In this document: piece by piece, positions 34,874-45,556 of the stretch | Layout of the letters: every line of letters begins with the position of its first letter | Position numbering within the stretch: the first letter of the stretch is position 1 | DNA from: Paenibacillus phyllosphaerae | GTDB taxonomy: Bacteria; Bacillota; Bacilli; Paenibacillales; Paenibacillaceae | Direction of reading: 5' to 3' | Assembly: GCF_014192105.1 (NCBI RefSeq) | Contig: NZ_JACHXK010000004.1 | Coordinates: 124,001-188,000 of the forward strand | DNA length: 64,000 nt | Notes under the pieces: model-generated | Told to the model about the DNA's origin: nothing | Databases searched by the model: none | Seen by the model: the letters and a program-made list of their open reading frames with translations, nothing else | Translations under genes and position numbers: made by a program

Positions 34874-34887
34874 GGTAAACGCTTTCC
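34874..34887. promoter_or_regulatory. LacI/CcpA-like site before the APH-like gene
   Basis: GGTAAACGCTTTCC is nearly palindromic around a central CG. It lies about 28 bp before the start codon. It resembles the site at 37325. Confidence 0.35.
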
Positions 34888-34973
34888 TACAGAAGAAGCA
34901 TATCACATTTCATTTGGTAATTACTGTTTATAATCATTCTGTACGAGGAGAAAGCGATGAACGATGCCAAATA

Positions 34974-35002
34974 GGCGCCACGGGAACAACTCCCGTGACG
35001 CC
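34974..35002 (-). terminator. Hairpin after the GH3 gene
   Basis: On the minus strand GGCGTCACGGGA pairs with TCCCGTGGCGCC (one G-U) around GTTGT, seven bases after the stop. The following TATTTGG is a poor U-tract. Confidence 0.6.
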
Positions 35003-35008
35003 GTAAGG

Positions 35009-37294
35009 TTACGCCAACTGTTCAGCGCGATTGATCTGATCGAGCATGCCCCGCAGCATCTCGTCGGTTAACGCCCCGCCGCCAAAGGCAAGCAGGCTGC
35101 GCAGCGGCATGTATTGCATCATCGCGAGCATCATATCGGCGTGCGAGTCATCCTCGCCGAGGCTCGAGAAGCCGCTCGATTGCTGGAATTGCTGAAGGAT
35201 CGGCCCGATGACGGCCGCACTGTCCGGATCGCGCAGCAGATCGCCGAGCGTCGAGTTGAGCGTGTACGTTGAGCGGATACGGACGGTCGACTCGACTTGG
35301 ACTTCCCCTTCGAGGATAATCTCGGTTGACGATTTCCCGACTAGTACTTTGAACAGGCCTGTCTCGACATGCCAGTCCTTCAGGTCCACGTTGTAATAGG
35401 CGAAGGAACGCTTATCCAGCACGAAGGTAACCGTCTTCGATTCTCCAGGCGCAAGTTCGACTTTGGCGAATCCCTTCAGCTCCTTAAGCGGACGGATCAC
35501 GGTGCTCTCCACATCCTGGACATAGAGCTGCACGATCTCCTTGCCGGCACGGCTGCCCGTGTTCGTCACGGTTGCCTGAACTTCCACCGTGTCGGTATCT
35601 TGGATGGATGGCGCGCTGACCGTCAGATTGCTATATTCGAACGTCGTATAGCTCAGACCGTGGCCGAACGGGAACAACGTCGCCAGCTCTTTCTTGTCGT
35701 AATAACGGTAGCCGACGAAGATGCCTTCGCGGTATTCCACGCGGTCGCCTTCGCCCGGGAAATTCAGGAACGACGGGTTGTCGCTCAGTTTCAGCGGGAA
35801 CGTCTCGGCCAGCTTGCCGGATGGGTTCGCATCGCCGTAGAGCAGATCCGCGATCGCGCCGCCTGTCGCCTGGCCGCCAAGATAGCCTTCGAGCACCGCT
35901 TTGACTTGGCCGATCCATGGCATGACGACCGCTGATCCGTTCATCAGCACGACGATCGTGTTCGGCTGGACCGCTGCGACTGCCGCAATCAGCTCGTTCT
36001 GATTCGCCGGCAGGCTGAGATGGGAACGGTCGTAGGCTTCGGACTCGATCCGATCCGGCAATCCCGCATAGATAACGGCGAATTCGGCATTCCGCGCCGC
36101 TTCAACGGCTGCTGCCGTTAGCGCGTCGTCAGACGCGTCCGTCTCAATCGCGAAACCTTTCGCATACGTAATCGAGTCTGCGCCGCCGAGCTTCCGCAGC
36201 TCTTCGACCGGATTGTCTAACTGGGTCGGTACGATGTGCGAACTGCCGCCGCCTTGGTAACGAGGCGCTTCCGCGAAGGCGCCGATAACGGCGATGCGGC
36301 TGCCTTTGGCAATCGGAAGGACCTGACCGTCATTCTTCAGCAGTACCATGCACTCGCCGGCCACTTTTCTCGCCAATGCATGGTGAGCGTCTTGGTCGTA
36401 CGTTGCATTCTCCTTCTTCTGATCCACGGCCATGAAGATGATGCGGAGCAGTCTAGCGACCGCGCGGTCAAGCGCCTCGATCGTCAACCGTCCGCTCTTC
36501 AGCGCATCGAGCACCTTCTTCTCGCCAAGCCCGTTGCTGGCCGGCATCTCGAGCTCAAGGCCTGCCGCAAGCGCCGCGTCGCGCTCATTGACCGCGCCCC
36601 AGTCCGATACGACGAAGCCTTCGTGGCCCCATTCGTCCTTCAGAATATCGGTCAACAGCTTAACATTCTCCGAGGCGAACGCGCCGTTCACTTGATTGTA
36701 CGAGCACATGACCGTCCACGGCTGCGCCTTCTTCACCGCGCCTTCGAAGCTGGACAAATAAATTTCGCGCAGCGTCCGCTCGTCGACGATCGCATCGATC
36801 GACATCCGGCGGTGCTCCTGATTGTTCACCGCAAAATGTTTCAGCGATGTACCGATCCCTTGGCTCTGCACGCCCGCAATATGGCTCGCTGCCATCTCGG
36901 AGGAGAGATACGGATCCTCGGAGAAATATTCGAAGTTTCTTCCGCATAGCGGCGAACGCTTGATGTTAGCTCCCGGTCCGAGCAGCACCGCCACATCTTC
37001 CGCTTGGCATTCTTCGCCGAGCGCGACGCCGACTTGTCCGATCAGATCCGTATCCCATGAGCTGGCAAGACCCGCTGCCGAAGGAAAACAAGTAGCCGGC
37101 ACGCTATCGAACAGCCCGAGATGATCGGCGCCCATCTTCTGCTTCCGCAGGCCATGCGGACCATCCGTCACCATAATGGAAGGAATGCCGAGACGCTCGA
37201 CGCCCTTCAGATGCCAGAAATCCAGCCCAGAGCAAAGCCCCGCCTTCTCCTCTACCGTCATCTGCGCAATAATGTTGTTGATATCACGGCTCAT
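35009..37294 (-). CDS. GH3 beta-glucosidase
   Basis: The 761-residue enzyme has the GH3 layout: an N-terminal barrel with [15 protein letters not shown] and the nucleophile D231 in [17 protein letters not shown], a second alpha/beta sandwich, and a fibronectin-III-like domain (about 570-640) with the family's [19 protein letters not shown]. It should remove terminal beta-glucose (possibly xylose or arabinose) from oligosaccharides. There is no signal peptide, so it acts inside the cell on imported sugars. The AraC-type gene at 37443-38675 lies upstream on the same strand, 148 bp away, with a LacI-like site between them. Confidence 0.93.
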   Translation of the reverse strand: MSRDINNIIAQMTVEEKAGLCSGLDFWHLKGVERLGIPSIMVTDGPHGLRKQKMGADHLGLFDSVPATCFPSAAGLASSWDTDLIGQVGVALGEECQAEDVAVLLGPGANIKRSPLCGRNFEYFSEDPYLSSEMAASHIAGVQSQGIGTSLKHFAVNNQEHRRMSIDAIVDERTLREIYLSSFEGAVKKAQPWTVMCSYNQVNGAFASENVKLLTDILKDEWGHEGFVVSDWGAVNERDAALAAGLELEMPASNGLGEKKVLDALKSGRLTIEALDRAVARLLRIIFMAVDQKKENATYDQDAHHALARKVAGECMVLLKNDGQVLPIAKGSRIAVIGAFAEAPRYQGGGSSHIVPTQLDNPVEELRKLGGADSITYAKGFAIETDASDDALTAAAVEAARNAEFAVIYAGLPDRIESEAYDRSHLSLPANQNELIAAVAAVQPNTIVVLMNGSAVVMPWIGQVKAVLEGYLGGQATGGAIADLLYGDANPSGKLAETFPLKLSDNPSFLNFPGEGDRVEYREGIFVGYRYYDKKELATLFPFGHGLSYTTFEYSNLTVSAPSIQDTDTVEVQATVTNTGSRAGKEIVQLYVQDVESTVIRPLKELKGFAKVELAPGESKTVTFVLDKRSFAYYNVDLKDWHVETGLFKVLVGKSSTEIILEGEVQVESTVRIRSTYTLNSTLGDLLRDPDSAAVIGPILQQFQQSSGFSSLGEDDSHADMMLAMMQYMPLRSLLAFGGGALTDEMLRGMLDQINRAEQLA

Positions 37295-37324
37295 ATAAGA
37301 AAACCTCCATCATAAGTAGGGTTA

Positions 37325-37339
37325 TGTAAAACGCTTTCA
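37325..37339. promoter_or_regulatory. LacI/CcpA-like site before the GH3 gene
   Basis: TGTAAAACGCTTTCA lies 31 bp upstream of the GH3 start. It resembles catabolite-repression (cre) sites but has one extra base between the half-sites, so CcpA binding is uncertain. Confidence 0.4.
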
Positions 37340-37442
37340 TTACCCTCATTATAAGGAGGTTCACCTTCGAATTATTGTGTTCATTTTACTTTTTCGGTAT
37401 TGTTTTGACCCTCTGGCCGCCAAGATCGACAGAGCGGTTCGT

Positions 37443-38675
37443 CTACTGATCCGAGCGTTCTCCATTGCGGTATTGTCTTGGCGTAACGCCCGTTACCTTC
37501 TTGAACACTTTCGTAAAATAGCTCTGGTCATTAAAGTTCAGCCTGGCGCAAATGTCGGACAAGCTGTAGTCCGTGAGCGTCAGCAGCTTCTTCGCTTCAT
37601 CGATCCGTTTGAGCTGCATATATTCGCTGACGTTCAAACCGACTTCCTTCTTGAACAACCGCGATAGATAGCTGGCATTCATCTTCGTCAGTTCGGCAAG
37701 CTCGTCCAGCGTCACGCCTTCATAGAGACGGTTGAACATATGCTGCTTGCACTTGGCGATTACGTTCGACACTTGATCCGCCTGGCTCGCGCGGACGCGG
37801 TCCGCGTACTCGAACAAGGCGTCATGCATCAGCTTCGATACTTCTCTCACATCCGTCAGTTCCTCGGCCTGCTGGATGAACAGATCGCTCATCGTATAAG
37901 CGATCTCCGGATGCAAGCCTCCATCGACCGCCGCCCGCGTCGCAAGCGCAATGACGACGATGGTGAGATTCTTCTGGTTGCGCAGCAGGCTCCGCTTGGC
38001 CAGCGTTCCGACGCCTTCAGCCGGGAGCGACATCGAGAATTCGCGGGCGAGTTCATCGCGCCGCCCCTCCCGAATCATCTGGAGCAGCCTTTTCTCATGG
38101 ATCGTGTCCTGGTGAAGATTCACGTCATGCAGCCTGTTAGAGATATCCAGATCGATATGCCCCTGGGCATGCAACGGTTGGTCCAGCGCCTGATTGACGC
38201 GCAAGATATCGGCCAGATCGACGTTCTTTCGATAGAGAAGAAAATAGATGAGCTGGCACTGGTGCAGCTGCTTCGTCTTGCTGATTACCGGCAATCCATC
38301 GTAATACGTGCGCCACCCTTGACGATCCGGCCAGCCGTTATCTTGGACGAGCCCTTCGAATACTTCGTCGCTCAGTCGCGCATACAGCGAAGGCCCGACG
38401 ACGATACTGCCATAATAATAGCCGTTTTCTTGATCAGCGAGCCGAACCTCGATATAACTTTCGAGCCTGTTCGTCAGATGCAGCAGCGGAACGTCTGACG
38501 GACCTTCAGACCGCAGCATGGTACGGAGCATTTCGTCATGAACGATCGTACCTGCAGCCGGCAACGACACTTTGAGCTGTCCATGTTCATCCAGCATGTG
38601 CACCGGCAGATCGAAGTTGTGATGGATTAATTTGCAAACGCTCGATATCTGTACTTCCGATAACCGGGATTCCAT
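37443..38675 (-). CDS. AraC-family transcriptional regulator with large sensor domain
   Basis: The 410-residue protein ends in a double helix-turn-helix AraC domain: LDELAELTKMNASYLSRLFK, then SLSDICARLNFNDQSYFTKV and the closing GVTPRQYR. The first 290 residues form a cytoplasmic sensor with no membrane segment, related to the N-terminal regions of YSIRK/Msm-type AraC proteins of Firmicutes. It lies directly upstream of the GH3 gene in the same direction and probably activates it in response to a beta-glucoside; that link is inference from position. Confidence 0.88.
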   Translation of the reverse strand: MESRLSEVQISSVCKLIHHNFDLPVHMLDEHGQLKVSLPAAGTIVHDEMLRTMLRSEGPSDVPLLHLTNRLESYIEVRLADQENGYYYGSIVVGPSLYARLSDEVFEGLVQDNGWPDRQGWRTYYDGLPVISKTKQLHQCQLIYFLLYRKNVDLADILRVNQALDQPLHAQGHIDLDISNRLHDVNLHQDTIHEKRLLQMIREGRRDELAREFSMSLPAEGVGTLAKRSLLRNQKNLTIVVIALATRAAVDGGLHPEIAYTMSDLFIQQAEELTDVREVSKLMHDALFEYADRVRASQADQVSNVIAKCKQHMFNRLYEGVTLDELAELTKMNASYLSRLFKKEVGLNVSEYMQLKRIDEAKKLLTLTDYSLSDICARLNFNDQSYFTKVFKKVTGVTPRQYRNGERSDQ

Positions 38676-38852
38676 GAACCGGCTCCCCCCTGACCATGAT
38701 GCTTAGTTACGTCCTTGTCCGTGCGCATCAAAATCAGTATAGACTTCCTTCCGCACATTGAAAAGTTCCCCGTCTCGCATGCAAGGCGAGAGTATTCTGG
38801 TAAATCCAAGGAAATAGTAAGCGATAACCACCTAGGAATTGAGGCTACCGTT

Positions 38853-39350
38853 ATGCACGTTGCATTGGCTCTTTTCAGTATATTTTGCGCATGGCGTTGG
38901 GCGGACTGGCGGAACTGGAAACTTTATCACCCTACGATGCTGTATATCACGTGCGGCGGATTCTTATACGAATATCTGACCAAAGATCAGACGATGTGGA
39001 TGTTCCATCCGGACTTCCTCTACAATCACACCGTAACCGTCGTGGTCTATGCCGTCTTGACGATGCCGCTCAATGTCCTTCTCTTTCTCTCGACATTCCC
39101 TCCAACTTTAGGCAAGCAATTGCGCCACTTTGCCATCTGGATCGCCATCTACGGGGGGATGGAGTGGGTCATGATGATAACCGGCAGAATATCGTACAAG
39201 AATGACTGGGGGCTCTTACACTCTTTGTTGTTCGATCTCATGATGTTCCCGATGCTGGTGCTCCACCACAAACGGCCGTTGGTTGCCTACGCCTTGTCGG
39301 TCCCGATCGTGTGGGGGCTTCTTCTCATCTTCAAAATAAAACTGAACTGA
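38853..39350 (+). CDS. CBO0543-family membrane protein
   Basis: The 165-residue protein has four to five hydrophobic helices and the opening ADWRNWKLYHPTMLYITCGG followed by FLYEYL, features of the CBO0543 family found in spore-forming Firmicutes. The function is unknown. GAGG lies eight bases before the ATG at 38853; the upstream frame from 38715 has no site. It is divergent from the AraC gene and ends at a strong terminator. Confidence 0.8.
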   Translation: MHVALALFSIFCAWRWADWRNWKLYHPTMLYITCGGFLYEYLTKDQTMWMFHPDFLYNHTVTVVVYAVLTMPLNVLLFLSTFPPTLGKQLRHFAIWIAIYGGMEWVMMITGRISYKNDWGLLHSLLFDLMMFPMLVLHHKRPLVAYALSVPIVWGLLLIFKIKLN

Positions 39351-39359
39351 AACCGCAAG

Positions 39360-39421
39360 CCAAAAACCTCTTACTGCCCAGCAGCGTGAGCACGCTGTTT
39401 AGGCGAATAAGAGGTTTTTGG
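39360..39421. terminator. Bidirectional terminator between CBO0543 gene and allophanate hydrolase gene
   Basis: CCAAAAACCTCTTA (39360-39373) pairs with TAAGAGGTTTTTGG (39408-39421), enclosing a second stem built on CAGCGTG/CACGCTG. The A/T-rich outer arms supply a U-tract in both directions. Confidence 0.8.
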
Positions 39422-39457
39422 TCATGCGTCAGTTAGCCGCAAGTGGTGGATAACGCT

Positions 39458-41212
39458 TTATCGAACCGCGCCAGCTGCCGCCACGCTCGCTCGCCAACCG
39501 CCGAACGAAGTAATATCTTCGGCCGATTCGGCTGCGTAGCCTTCGCAGATGAAGCCCGGCACAACGCTGCCATCGATCAACTCCACTTTGCCCATGCCCA
39601 GCGGCGCCGGGATCAGAGAAGCAAAGGATCCGAATCGTTCAAGCGGCATCTCCCACACTTCGACCGCGATAGACGCGCCTCCGGAAGCGCATTTGATCAT
39701 GCCCGGTTTAGCCGGTTCCGTCGGCAGCTTGATCAGCTTGTAACTCGGAGCGCTCGCATCCTCACGGATAAACGTTGCTTCATGCGACTTCATCTGCGCC
39801 TCGAGCGGGAAGCCCCGCATATGCAAGCCGCACACCGCGACAAGGGTTGTCGGCCTCGACTGCACGGCTTTGTAACGTTCGGCAGCCTCTACAATCAACC
39901 CCTCTGAGCCTGCTAACGCGAACAAGGTAATACCGAATGGCACGTTCGTATCAACTTCACCGGATGGAATCGCAACGGCGCACAGATCGAGCAGATTGCA
40001 ATGATTCGTGTACAATCCCATCGCGCGATTCGCGGCGATCGGCTCCTCGCGCACCTGATCGCGCGTCCACGTGCCGCCTGCCGTCGGCATGATCAGCACG
40101 CCATCTTGCAGCAATTGGCGTGCTTGCAGTTTATATCCTTGAAGCTTGTGCATCGCCTGGAATACGGCGGCGGCATGGTGAACCGGTGCTGCGCCGGAAC
40201 GCAGAATCTGCTCCGTCACCGGGAATGCGCTGCCCGGATGCGACTCGACGAATTCGCCGAACTCCGCCCATCGTTCCGCGACCCACGGCCCTTCGTAGAG
40301 CAGGGACGCGGCCGCCGCGAACAACTCCGTTTCGATATAAGTTACCGGGATTCCCAGCTGCTTCGCATAGCCCTGCGCCTTCTCCCACGCCAGTCGGTAT
40401 CCGTCCGCGAACGGGCCATAGAATTCAAGCGGCTCCTGCGGCAAATAGATCTTCGAAGGCAGTCGCGACTCGTTCCGGTACGGAATATCGCGCGACCAAG
40501 GGTCGCTAAGATCAACGCCGCGAACCGCTTGATCCACAGCCTGAACTTCTGCCATTTCACTTGCGAATACCGTTACGCAATCCAGGCTTTCGCATGCAGG
40601 CACGACGCCCTTCACCGGCCAAGCGCCAAGGCTAGCCTTCCACCCGACCAGATTGTTGAGCGCTGCCGGCACACGGCCCGAGCCGGCCGTATCCGTGCCG
40701 AGCGCAAACGTTGCTTGCCCGCGGGCAACGGCAACCGCTGATCCCGAACTGGAACCGCCGCTGATTAGCTCCGGACGCAGTGCGTTATGCGTCTCCCCAT
40801 AGGGACTTCTTGTGCCGACAAGCCCGGTCGCGAACTGGTCCAGATTCGTTTTGCCGACCGGAATCGCGCCTGCTTCGATCAAACGCCGCACCGCTGTCGC
40901 ATGCTCCGACGGCGAGTAAGCATAATCCGGACAGCCTGATGTAGTAGGCAGACCCGCTACATCGATATTGTCTTTCACCGCGAATGGAATGCCCCATAAC
41001 GGAGCAACCGCTGGATCGAGTGTCAGAAGACGAGACAGATAAGGGCGTATCTGCTCCAGCTGCGGCGGCGCGATCCATATATTCATGGCCGCGTCCGCTT
41101 CCGCTCGGCGGATAATTTCTTCTATCACTTGTTCCGGCGTCAATGCGCCTTCGGCATACTGACCCGTAAGCCAATCGATGGTCAGCTTGGTCGGGAAGTT
41201 AGGCGTGCTCAT
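39458..41212 (-). CDS. atzF: Allophanate hydrolase
   Basis: The 584-residue enzyme has an amidase-signature domain (1-440) with the catalytic lysine in GIPFAVKDNIDV and the serine-rich loop GGSSSGSAVAVARGQ then FALGTDTAGSGRVPA, followed by the C-terminal domain typical of AtzF-type enzymes. It splits allophanate into two ammonia and two CO2. Its ATG overlaps the stop of the carboxylase gene (ATGA at 41209-41212), so translation is coupled. The frame upstream to 41437 lies inside the carboxylase gene and is not used. It is the last step of the guanidine (or urea) pathway encoded by this operon. Confidence 0.95.
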   Translation of the reverse strand: MSTPNFPTKLTIDWLTGQYAEGALTPEQVIEEIIRRAEADAAMNIWIAPPQLEQIRPYLSRLLTLDPAVAPLWGIPFAVKDNIDVAGLPTTSGCPDYAYSPSEHATAVRRLIEAGAIPVGKTNLDQFATGLVGTRSPYGETHNALRPELISGGSSSGSAVAVARGQATFALGTDTAGSGRVPAALNNLVGWKASLGAWPVKGVVPACESLDCVTVFASEMAEVQAVDQAVRGVDLSDPWSRDIPYRNESRLPSKIYLPQEPLEFYGPFADGYRLAWEKAQGYAKQLGIPVTYIETELFAAAASLLYEGPWVAERWAEFGEFVESHPGSAFPVTEQILRSGAAPVHHAAAVFQAMHKLQGYKLQARQLLQDGVLIMPTAGGTWTRDQVREEPIAANRAMGLYTNHCNLLDLCAVAIPSGEVDTNVPFGITLFALAGSEGLIVEAAERYKAVQSRPTTLVAVCGLHMRGFPLEAQMKSHEATFIREDASAPSYKLIKLPTEPAKPGMIKCASGGASIAVEVWEMPLERFGSFASLIPAPLGMGKVELIDGSVVPGFICEGYAAESAEDITSFGGWRASVAAAGAVR

Positions 41213-44200
41213 ACGGCGGTCAGCTCCTTTTCCGTCGTTTTGGCAATTCCGATAATCAATTGTCCCGCGTTGACGGCATCTCCCGGCGTTACATGGACGG
41301 AATGGATAATTCCGTCGAACGGCGCATTTTGCGAGAACTCCATCTTCATCGATTCGACGATGATAAGCGTCTCGCCCTTCTTGATCCGGTCGCCTGGCGA
41401 CACCAACACCTTCCAGATACTTCCCGGCATGGAGCAACGAATGGCATCGATCTCGGACGGCAGCTCTTCATCGCTCGCCGCTTTGCCGGATTCCTGCTCG
41501 GAAACGTATTCGGCAAGGCCAAGGCGCTTCCATTCTTCACGCTCCTCATGGAACGCTTGTTGCTGCCGGCTGCGGAACTCATCGGCGCTTTCTTCGATCG
41601 ACTCCAAGAATCGCAAGTATTCGCCAAGATCGAAGGTCGTCTCCGTAATGTCGGCCTCGTAACGTCCGCGCAGGAAATCTTCGCGCATGACGAGCAGTTC
41701 TTCGGCGCTTACCGGATAGAATTGAATTTGGTCGAAGAACCGCAGCAGCCATGGCTTGCCGGCCGCGAAGCTTGCGGTCGAGCGCAATTTGTTCCACATC
41801 TGAATCGTTCGGCCGACGAATTGATAGCCTCCCGGCCCTTCCATGCCGTACACGCACATGTAGGCGCCGCCGATGCCGACCGCATTCTCAGGAGTCCACG
41901 TCCGGGCCGGATTGTATTTGGTCGTCACGAGGCGATGGCGCGGATCGATCGGCGTCGCGAGCGGCGCGCCCAAGTATACGTCGCCGAGTCCAAGCACCAG
42001 ATAACTCGCATCGAACACAATCCGCTGAACATCGTCAATGCTATCGAGTCCATTGACGCGGCGGATAAACTCCAGATTGCTCGGGCACCATGGCGCATCC
42101 GGACGCACATTCTGCTGATAACGTTCGATCGCAAGTTGCGTCGCCGGATCATCCCAGGAGAGCGGCAGACGCACGATCCGGGACGGAACTTGAATCGATT
42201 CGAGCGGCGGCAGGCTGGCATCGAGTTCAAGCAGCAGCTTCGCTGCCTGCTTCACCGTGATTAACTTCGGATCGATATGCACTTGTACCGAACGAACGCC
42301 CGGCGTCAAATCTTGTATCGGAATGACGCTGCTGGAACGTATCGCTTCGATCAGCGCATGCACCTGGAAGCGGAGCAAGAGATCCAGCTCCAGGGAGCCG
42401 TACTCCACGAGCAAATTCTGATCGCCGCTGCACCGGATCGTAATCGGGAAATTGCGGTTCCCCGATTCGCTGTGCAAGACTGGATAATCCGGAGTAAGCT
42501 GCGCATTTGCGTTCGGGACGATAACCGGCTTCGGCAGATCTTGTCGTTCGCCTTGACCGACAACTTCAAGCCAAGCTTCTTGTTCGCTCCTCAGCGCTTC
42601 CGCCTGCTCAAGCGTGAGCAGCTTGAAATTCACCTTGTCCCCGGGATGCAGCTGACCGAGCTTCCAGAACTCCGCGGATGCTGTCGTCACCGGGCATACG
42701 AAGCCGCCTAGACTCGGACCGTCCGGACCGAGCAGAATCGGCATATCGCCAGTCAAGTCGAGCGTCCCTACGGCATAAGCGTTATCGTGAATGTTGGAAG
42801 GATGCAGCCCTGCTTCGCCGCCGTCTTCGCGCGCCCATAGCGGTGCCGGACCGATGAGACGAACCCCCGTACGGGAGCTGTTGAAATGCACCTCGAAAGT
42901 CGTTGATGCCAGTTCCTGCAAGTATTGCGGCTGAAGGAATTCGCCCGTGCAATGCGGACCCGGGATAACGCCGATCTCCCATTCGCGCCGGAAGCCGGGG
43001 CGATCGTCCGCTGCGAGTCCAGTCAATTGAACAGGTGCCTCGCTCGGCTTAACGCCCAGCACATCGCCAGGGCGAAGCGCCCGGCCGCCATGTCCGCCGA
43101 AGCCGCCCAGCGTGAAGGTAGCCGCGCTGCCCAGCGTCAGCGGCATATCGAATCCGCCGGCAATAAGCAGATACGTGCGCAGACCTTCCGCCGCTTCTCC
43201 GAACGAGAGCACTTGACCACGCTCCGCCAGCATCGGCTGATACAGGGCCACCGGCTCACCGTCAAGATCCGGCTTCATGTCCGCGCCGGTGACGCAGAAC
43301 CACATGCTGTCGCGGAATTTGTAGGCGCCGCCCCGCAGCGTAAGCTCCAGACCGCTCGCATCATCGGGATTGCCGAGCAGCTTGTTGCCGGTACGGAATG
43401 CAAGCGGGTCCATCGGTCCGCAAGGCGGCACGCCAACGTCCCAATACCCGACGCGGCCCGGCCAATCCTGAACCGTCGTCTGCACGCCGCTGTCGATGAC
43501 TTCAAGCGCCGATTCGGCAGGCGAGAAGTCATTCAGCATCCGGGTATAGACGTCTCCATTGTGGAAAGCCGGCTCTTGCAGAAGCGCCTGCACATATTGA
43601 AGATTCGTCGTGAGGCCATAGAAGCGCGTGTTCGCGAGCGCCTCCTTCAGCTTCCCGATCGCTTCTTCGCGGGTCTCGCCGTGCACGATGACTTTGGCCA
43701 GCATCGGATCGTATAGCGTCGTGACTGTAAGGCCATCCCGCACCCAAGTCTCGTTCCTCGCCTGATCGGACAGTTGAACGCGGTCGATCTGGCCGGCGCT
43801 CGGACGGAATTGCATCAGGCAATCCTCCGCATAGACGCGGGCCTGAATGCTGTGGCCTTGAGGCGCCTTGACAAGCGAATCCAGATCGCGCAGTTCGTCG
43901 CTCGCTTCACGGACCATCCATTCGACCAGATCGATGCCCAGCACCTCTTCCGTCACGCCATGTTCCACCTGAAGACGCGTATTCACCTCTAGGAAGTAGA
44001 AGGCCTGGCTGTCCGGATCGTACAGAAATTCGACGGTGCCCGCGCTGCGGTAACCTGCCTCCGCAGCCAGCCGTTTGGCGCTGGCCAGCATCTCAGCACG
44101 AACCTCCGCAGGGAAGCTCGGCGCCGGACTTTCTTCGACGACCTTCTGATTGCGGCGCTGAACCGAGCAATCCCGCTCTCCGAGCGCGATGACTTCGCCG

Positions 44201-44850
44201 AACTTGTTGCCGAAGATTTGAACCTCGACATGACGCGCTTTGGCAATGTATTTCTCGAGGAACACGCCGCCGTTCTTGAAGTTCGCCTCGGCCAAATGCC
44301 GCACGCTGTCGAACGCCGCGCGCAAAGTTTCTTCATCGTCGCATACCCGCATCCCGATGCCCCCGCCGCCTGCGGTACTCTTCAAGATGACGGGATAACC
44401 GATCTCGGCTGCATGGGCGGCAGCTTCATCAAGTTCCGTGATGAGCGGCGTTCCGGGCAGAAGCGGCACCTGAGCACGCATCGCCAGTTCGCGAGCGGAA
44501 TGCTTCAGGCCGAATGCCTCCATCTGCTCGGGAGCGGGTCCGATGAAGGCAATGCCGCTCGCTTGGCAGGCTCTCGCGAATTCGGCGTTCTCGCTCAGGA
44601 AGCCATATCCGGGATGGATCGCTTCGACGCCAAGCTCACGGGCGATGCTGAGAATCCGCTCTCCGTCTAGATAGCTCTCCTTGGCCGGTCCTTCGCCGAT
44701 CAGCACCGCTTCATCCGCCAGATCCACATGAAGACTGTCTTGATCCGCTTTGGTATAGACCGCAACCGACGCAATCCCCAGTTTGCGCAAGGTACGTTCG
44801 ATTCGGACGGCAATGGCGCCCCGGTTGGCAATTAGCACTTTCTTAAACAT
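41209..44850 (-). CDS. Guanidine carboxylase (annotated by homology as urea carboxylase)
   Basis: The 1213-residue enzyme starts MFKKVLIANRGAIAVRIERT and has biotin carboxylase (1-445), the two carboxyltransferase halves of the AHS2/AHS1 (KipA/KipI) type (about 450-1085) and a biotinyl domain with K1169 in VESMKMEF. Homologues carboxylate urea with ATP and bicarbonate. Enzymes of this family in guanidine-I riboswitch operons with two DUF1989 genes have been shown to prefer guanidine, giving carboxyguanidine. Both hallmarks are present here, so guanidine is the more likely substrate; the residue reported to distinguish them was not checked. The ATG has GGGGAG upstream. Confidence 0.9.
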   Translation of the reverse strand: MFKKVLIANRGAIAVRIERTLRKLGIASVAVYTKADQDSLHVDLADEAVLIGEGPAKESYLDGERILSIARELGVEAIHPGYGFLSENAEFARACQASGIAFIGPAPEQMEAFGLKHSARELAMRAQVPLLPGTPLITELDEAAAHAAEIGYPVILKSTAGGGGIGMRVCDDEETLRAAFDSVRHLAEANFKNGGVFLEKYIAKARHVEVQIFGNKFGEVIALGERDCSVQRRNQKVVEESPAPSFPAEVRAEMLASAKRLAAEAGYRSAGTVEFLYDPDSQAFYFLEVNTRLQVEHGVTEEVLGIDLVEWMVREASDELRDLDSLVKAPQGHSIQARVYAEDCLMQFRPSAGQIDRVQLSDQARNETWVRDGLTVTTLYDPMLAKVIVHGETREEAIGKLKEALANTRFYGLTTNLQYVQALLQEPAFHNGDVYTRMLNDFSPAESALEVIDSGVQTTVQDWPGRVGYWDVGVPPCGPMDPLAFRTGNKLLGNPDDASGLELTLRGGAYKFRDSMWFCVTGADMKPDLDGEPVALYQPMLAERGQVLSFGEAAEGLRTYLLIAGGFDMPLTLGSAATFTLGGFGGHGGRALRPGDVLGVKPSEAPVQLTGLAADDRPGFRREWEIGVIPGPHCTGEFLQPQYLQELASTTFEVHFNSSRTGVRLIGPAPLWAREDGGEAGLHPSNIHDNAYAVGTLDLTGDMPILLGPDGPSLGGFVCPVTTASAEFWKLGQLHPGDKVNFKLLTLEQAEALRSEQEAWLEVVGQGERQDLPKPVIVPNANAQLTPDYPVLHSESGNRNFPITIRCSGDQNLLVEYGSLELDLLLRFQVHALIEAIRSSSVIPIQDLTPGVRSVQVHIDPKLITVKQAAKLLLELDASLPPLESIQVPSRIVRLPLSWDDPATQLAIERYQQNVRPDAPWCPSNLEFIRRVNGLDSIDDVQRIVFDASYLVLGLGDVYLGAPLATPIDPRHRLVTTKYNPARTWTPENAVGIGGAYMCVYGMEGPGGYQFVGRTIQMWNKLRSTASFAAGKPWLLRFFDQIQFYPVSAEELLVMREDFLRGRYEADITETTFDLGEYLRFLESIEESADEFRSRQQQAFHEEREEWKRLGLAEYVSEQESGKAASDEELPSEIDAIRCSMPGSIWKVLVSPGDRIKKGETLIIVESMKMEFSQNAPFDGIIHSVHVTPGDAVNAGQLIIGIAKTTEKELTAV

Positions 44851-44890
44851 GGCGATCTCCCCTTCTCTATCCCGTGGTTCGTATGATGAA

Positions 44891-45541
44891 TTAGCGATTC
44901 CAGATCAAGACGCGCACCGGCGTCGGATTGTAGGCGTTGCACGGATTGTTCAACTGCGGACAGTTGCTGATCAGCGCGGTCGTGCGGCCATGCGACTGCA
45001 GCTCAACGTATGCGCCCGGCGAAGATACGCCGTCATCGAATTTCAATCCGCCTTCCGGCGTAACCGGAACATTCATGAAGAAGTTAATGTTCGGAGCCAG
45101 ATCGCGCTTGCCGTAGGCTCCGCCCCGCTGCGCTAATTGCAGCATGAAAGTATCCCGGCAATTGTGCATATGCAGCTTCTCGTGCGCATAGCGGACCGTG
45201 TTGCTCTGCGCCGAGCAGGAGCCGCCGAGCGTATCATGCCGGCCGCAAGTGTCGGCTACGATCGTAAGCAGCTCTTTGCCGGATTCGGCCAGCAGCACCG
45301 ACCCTGTCGTCAAATAGATATTGCCTTGCCCGGCCACCGTCGCCGCTGCGGAGTAATGATCTTCCGGATGGTCGGCATCGTAGAATAACGTATCGGCCGC
45401 CTGATTGCCCTCCAGATCGACAATGCGGAGCACTTGGCCCGGCTCAAGATCATGCATCCAACCGTCACCGGCCAGGATGATCGCGTCATAGATCGCGTCC
45501 TCCGGCTTGCGGCTGCTTTCGACTCGATTGAAATCACTCAT
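44891..45541 (-). CDS. DUF1989 protein, carboxyguanidine deiminase subunit (urea carboxylase-associated protein 1 type)
   Basis: The 216-residue protein contains [20 protein letters not shown]-type residues (Cys/His-rich core [15 protein letters not shown]), [16 protein letters not shown] and the C-terminal [13 protein letters not shown] of DUF1989. In characterised guanidine operons the two DUF1989 proteins form a heteromeric deiminase that converts carboxyguanidine to allophanate and ammonia. This copy keeps the cysteines and is probably the catalytic subunit; that is inference. GGAGG lies seven bases before its ATG, immediately after the stop of the sister gene. The carboxylase gene follows 40 bp downstream. 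Confidence 0.9.
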   Translation of the reverse strand: MSDFNRVESSRKPEDAIYDAIILAGDGWMHDLEPGQVLRIVDLEGNQAADTLFYDADHPEDHYSAAATVAGQGNIYLTTGSVLLAESGKELLTIVADTCGRHDTLGGSCSAQSNTVRYAHEKLHMHNCRDTFMLQLAQRGGAYGKRDLAPNINFFMNVPVTPEGGLKFDDGVSSPGAYVELQSHGRTTALISNCPQLNNPCNAYNPTPVRVLIWNR

Positions 45542-45556
45542 CGTTATTCCTCCTCA

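Noticed and set aside
42200-43500. Separate kipI/kipA-like genes
   Set aside because: The AHS1/AHS2 sequence is continuous with the biotin carboxylase and biotinyl domains in one uninterrupted 1213-residue frame.
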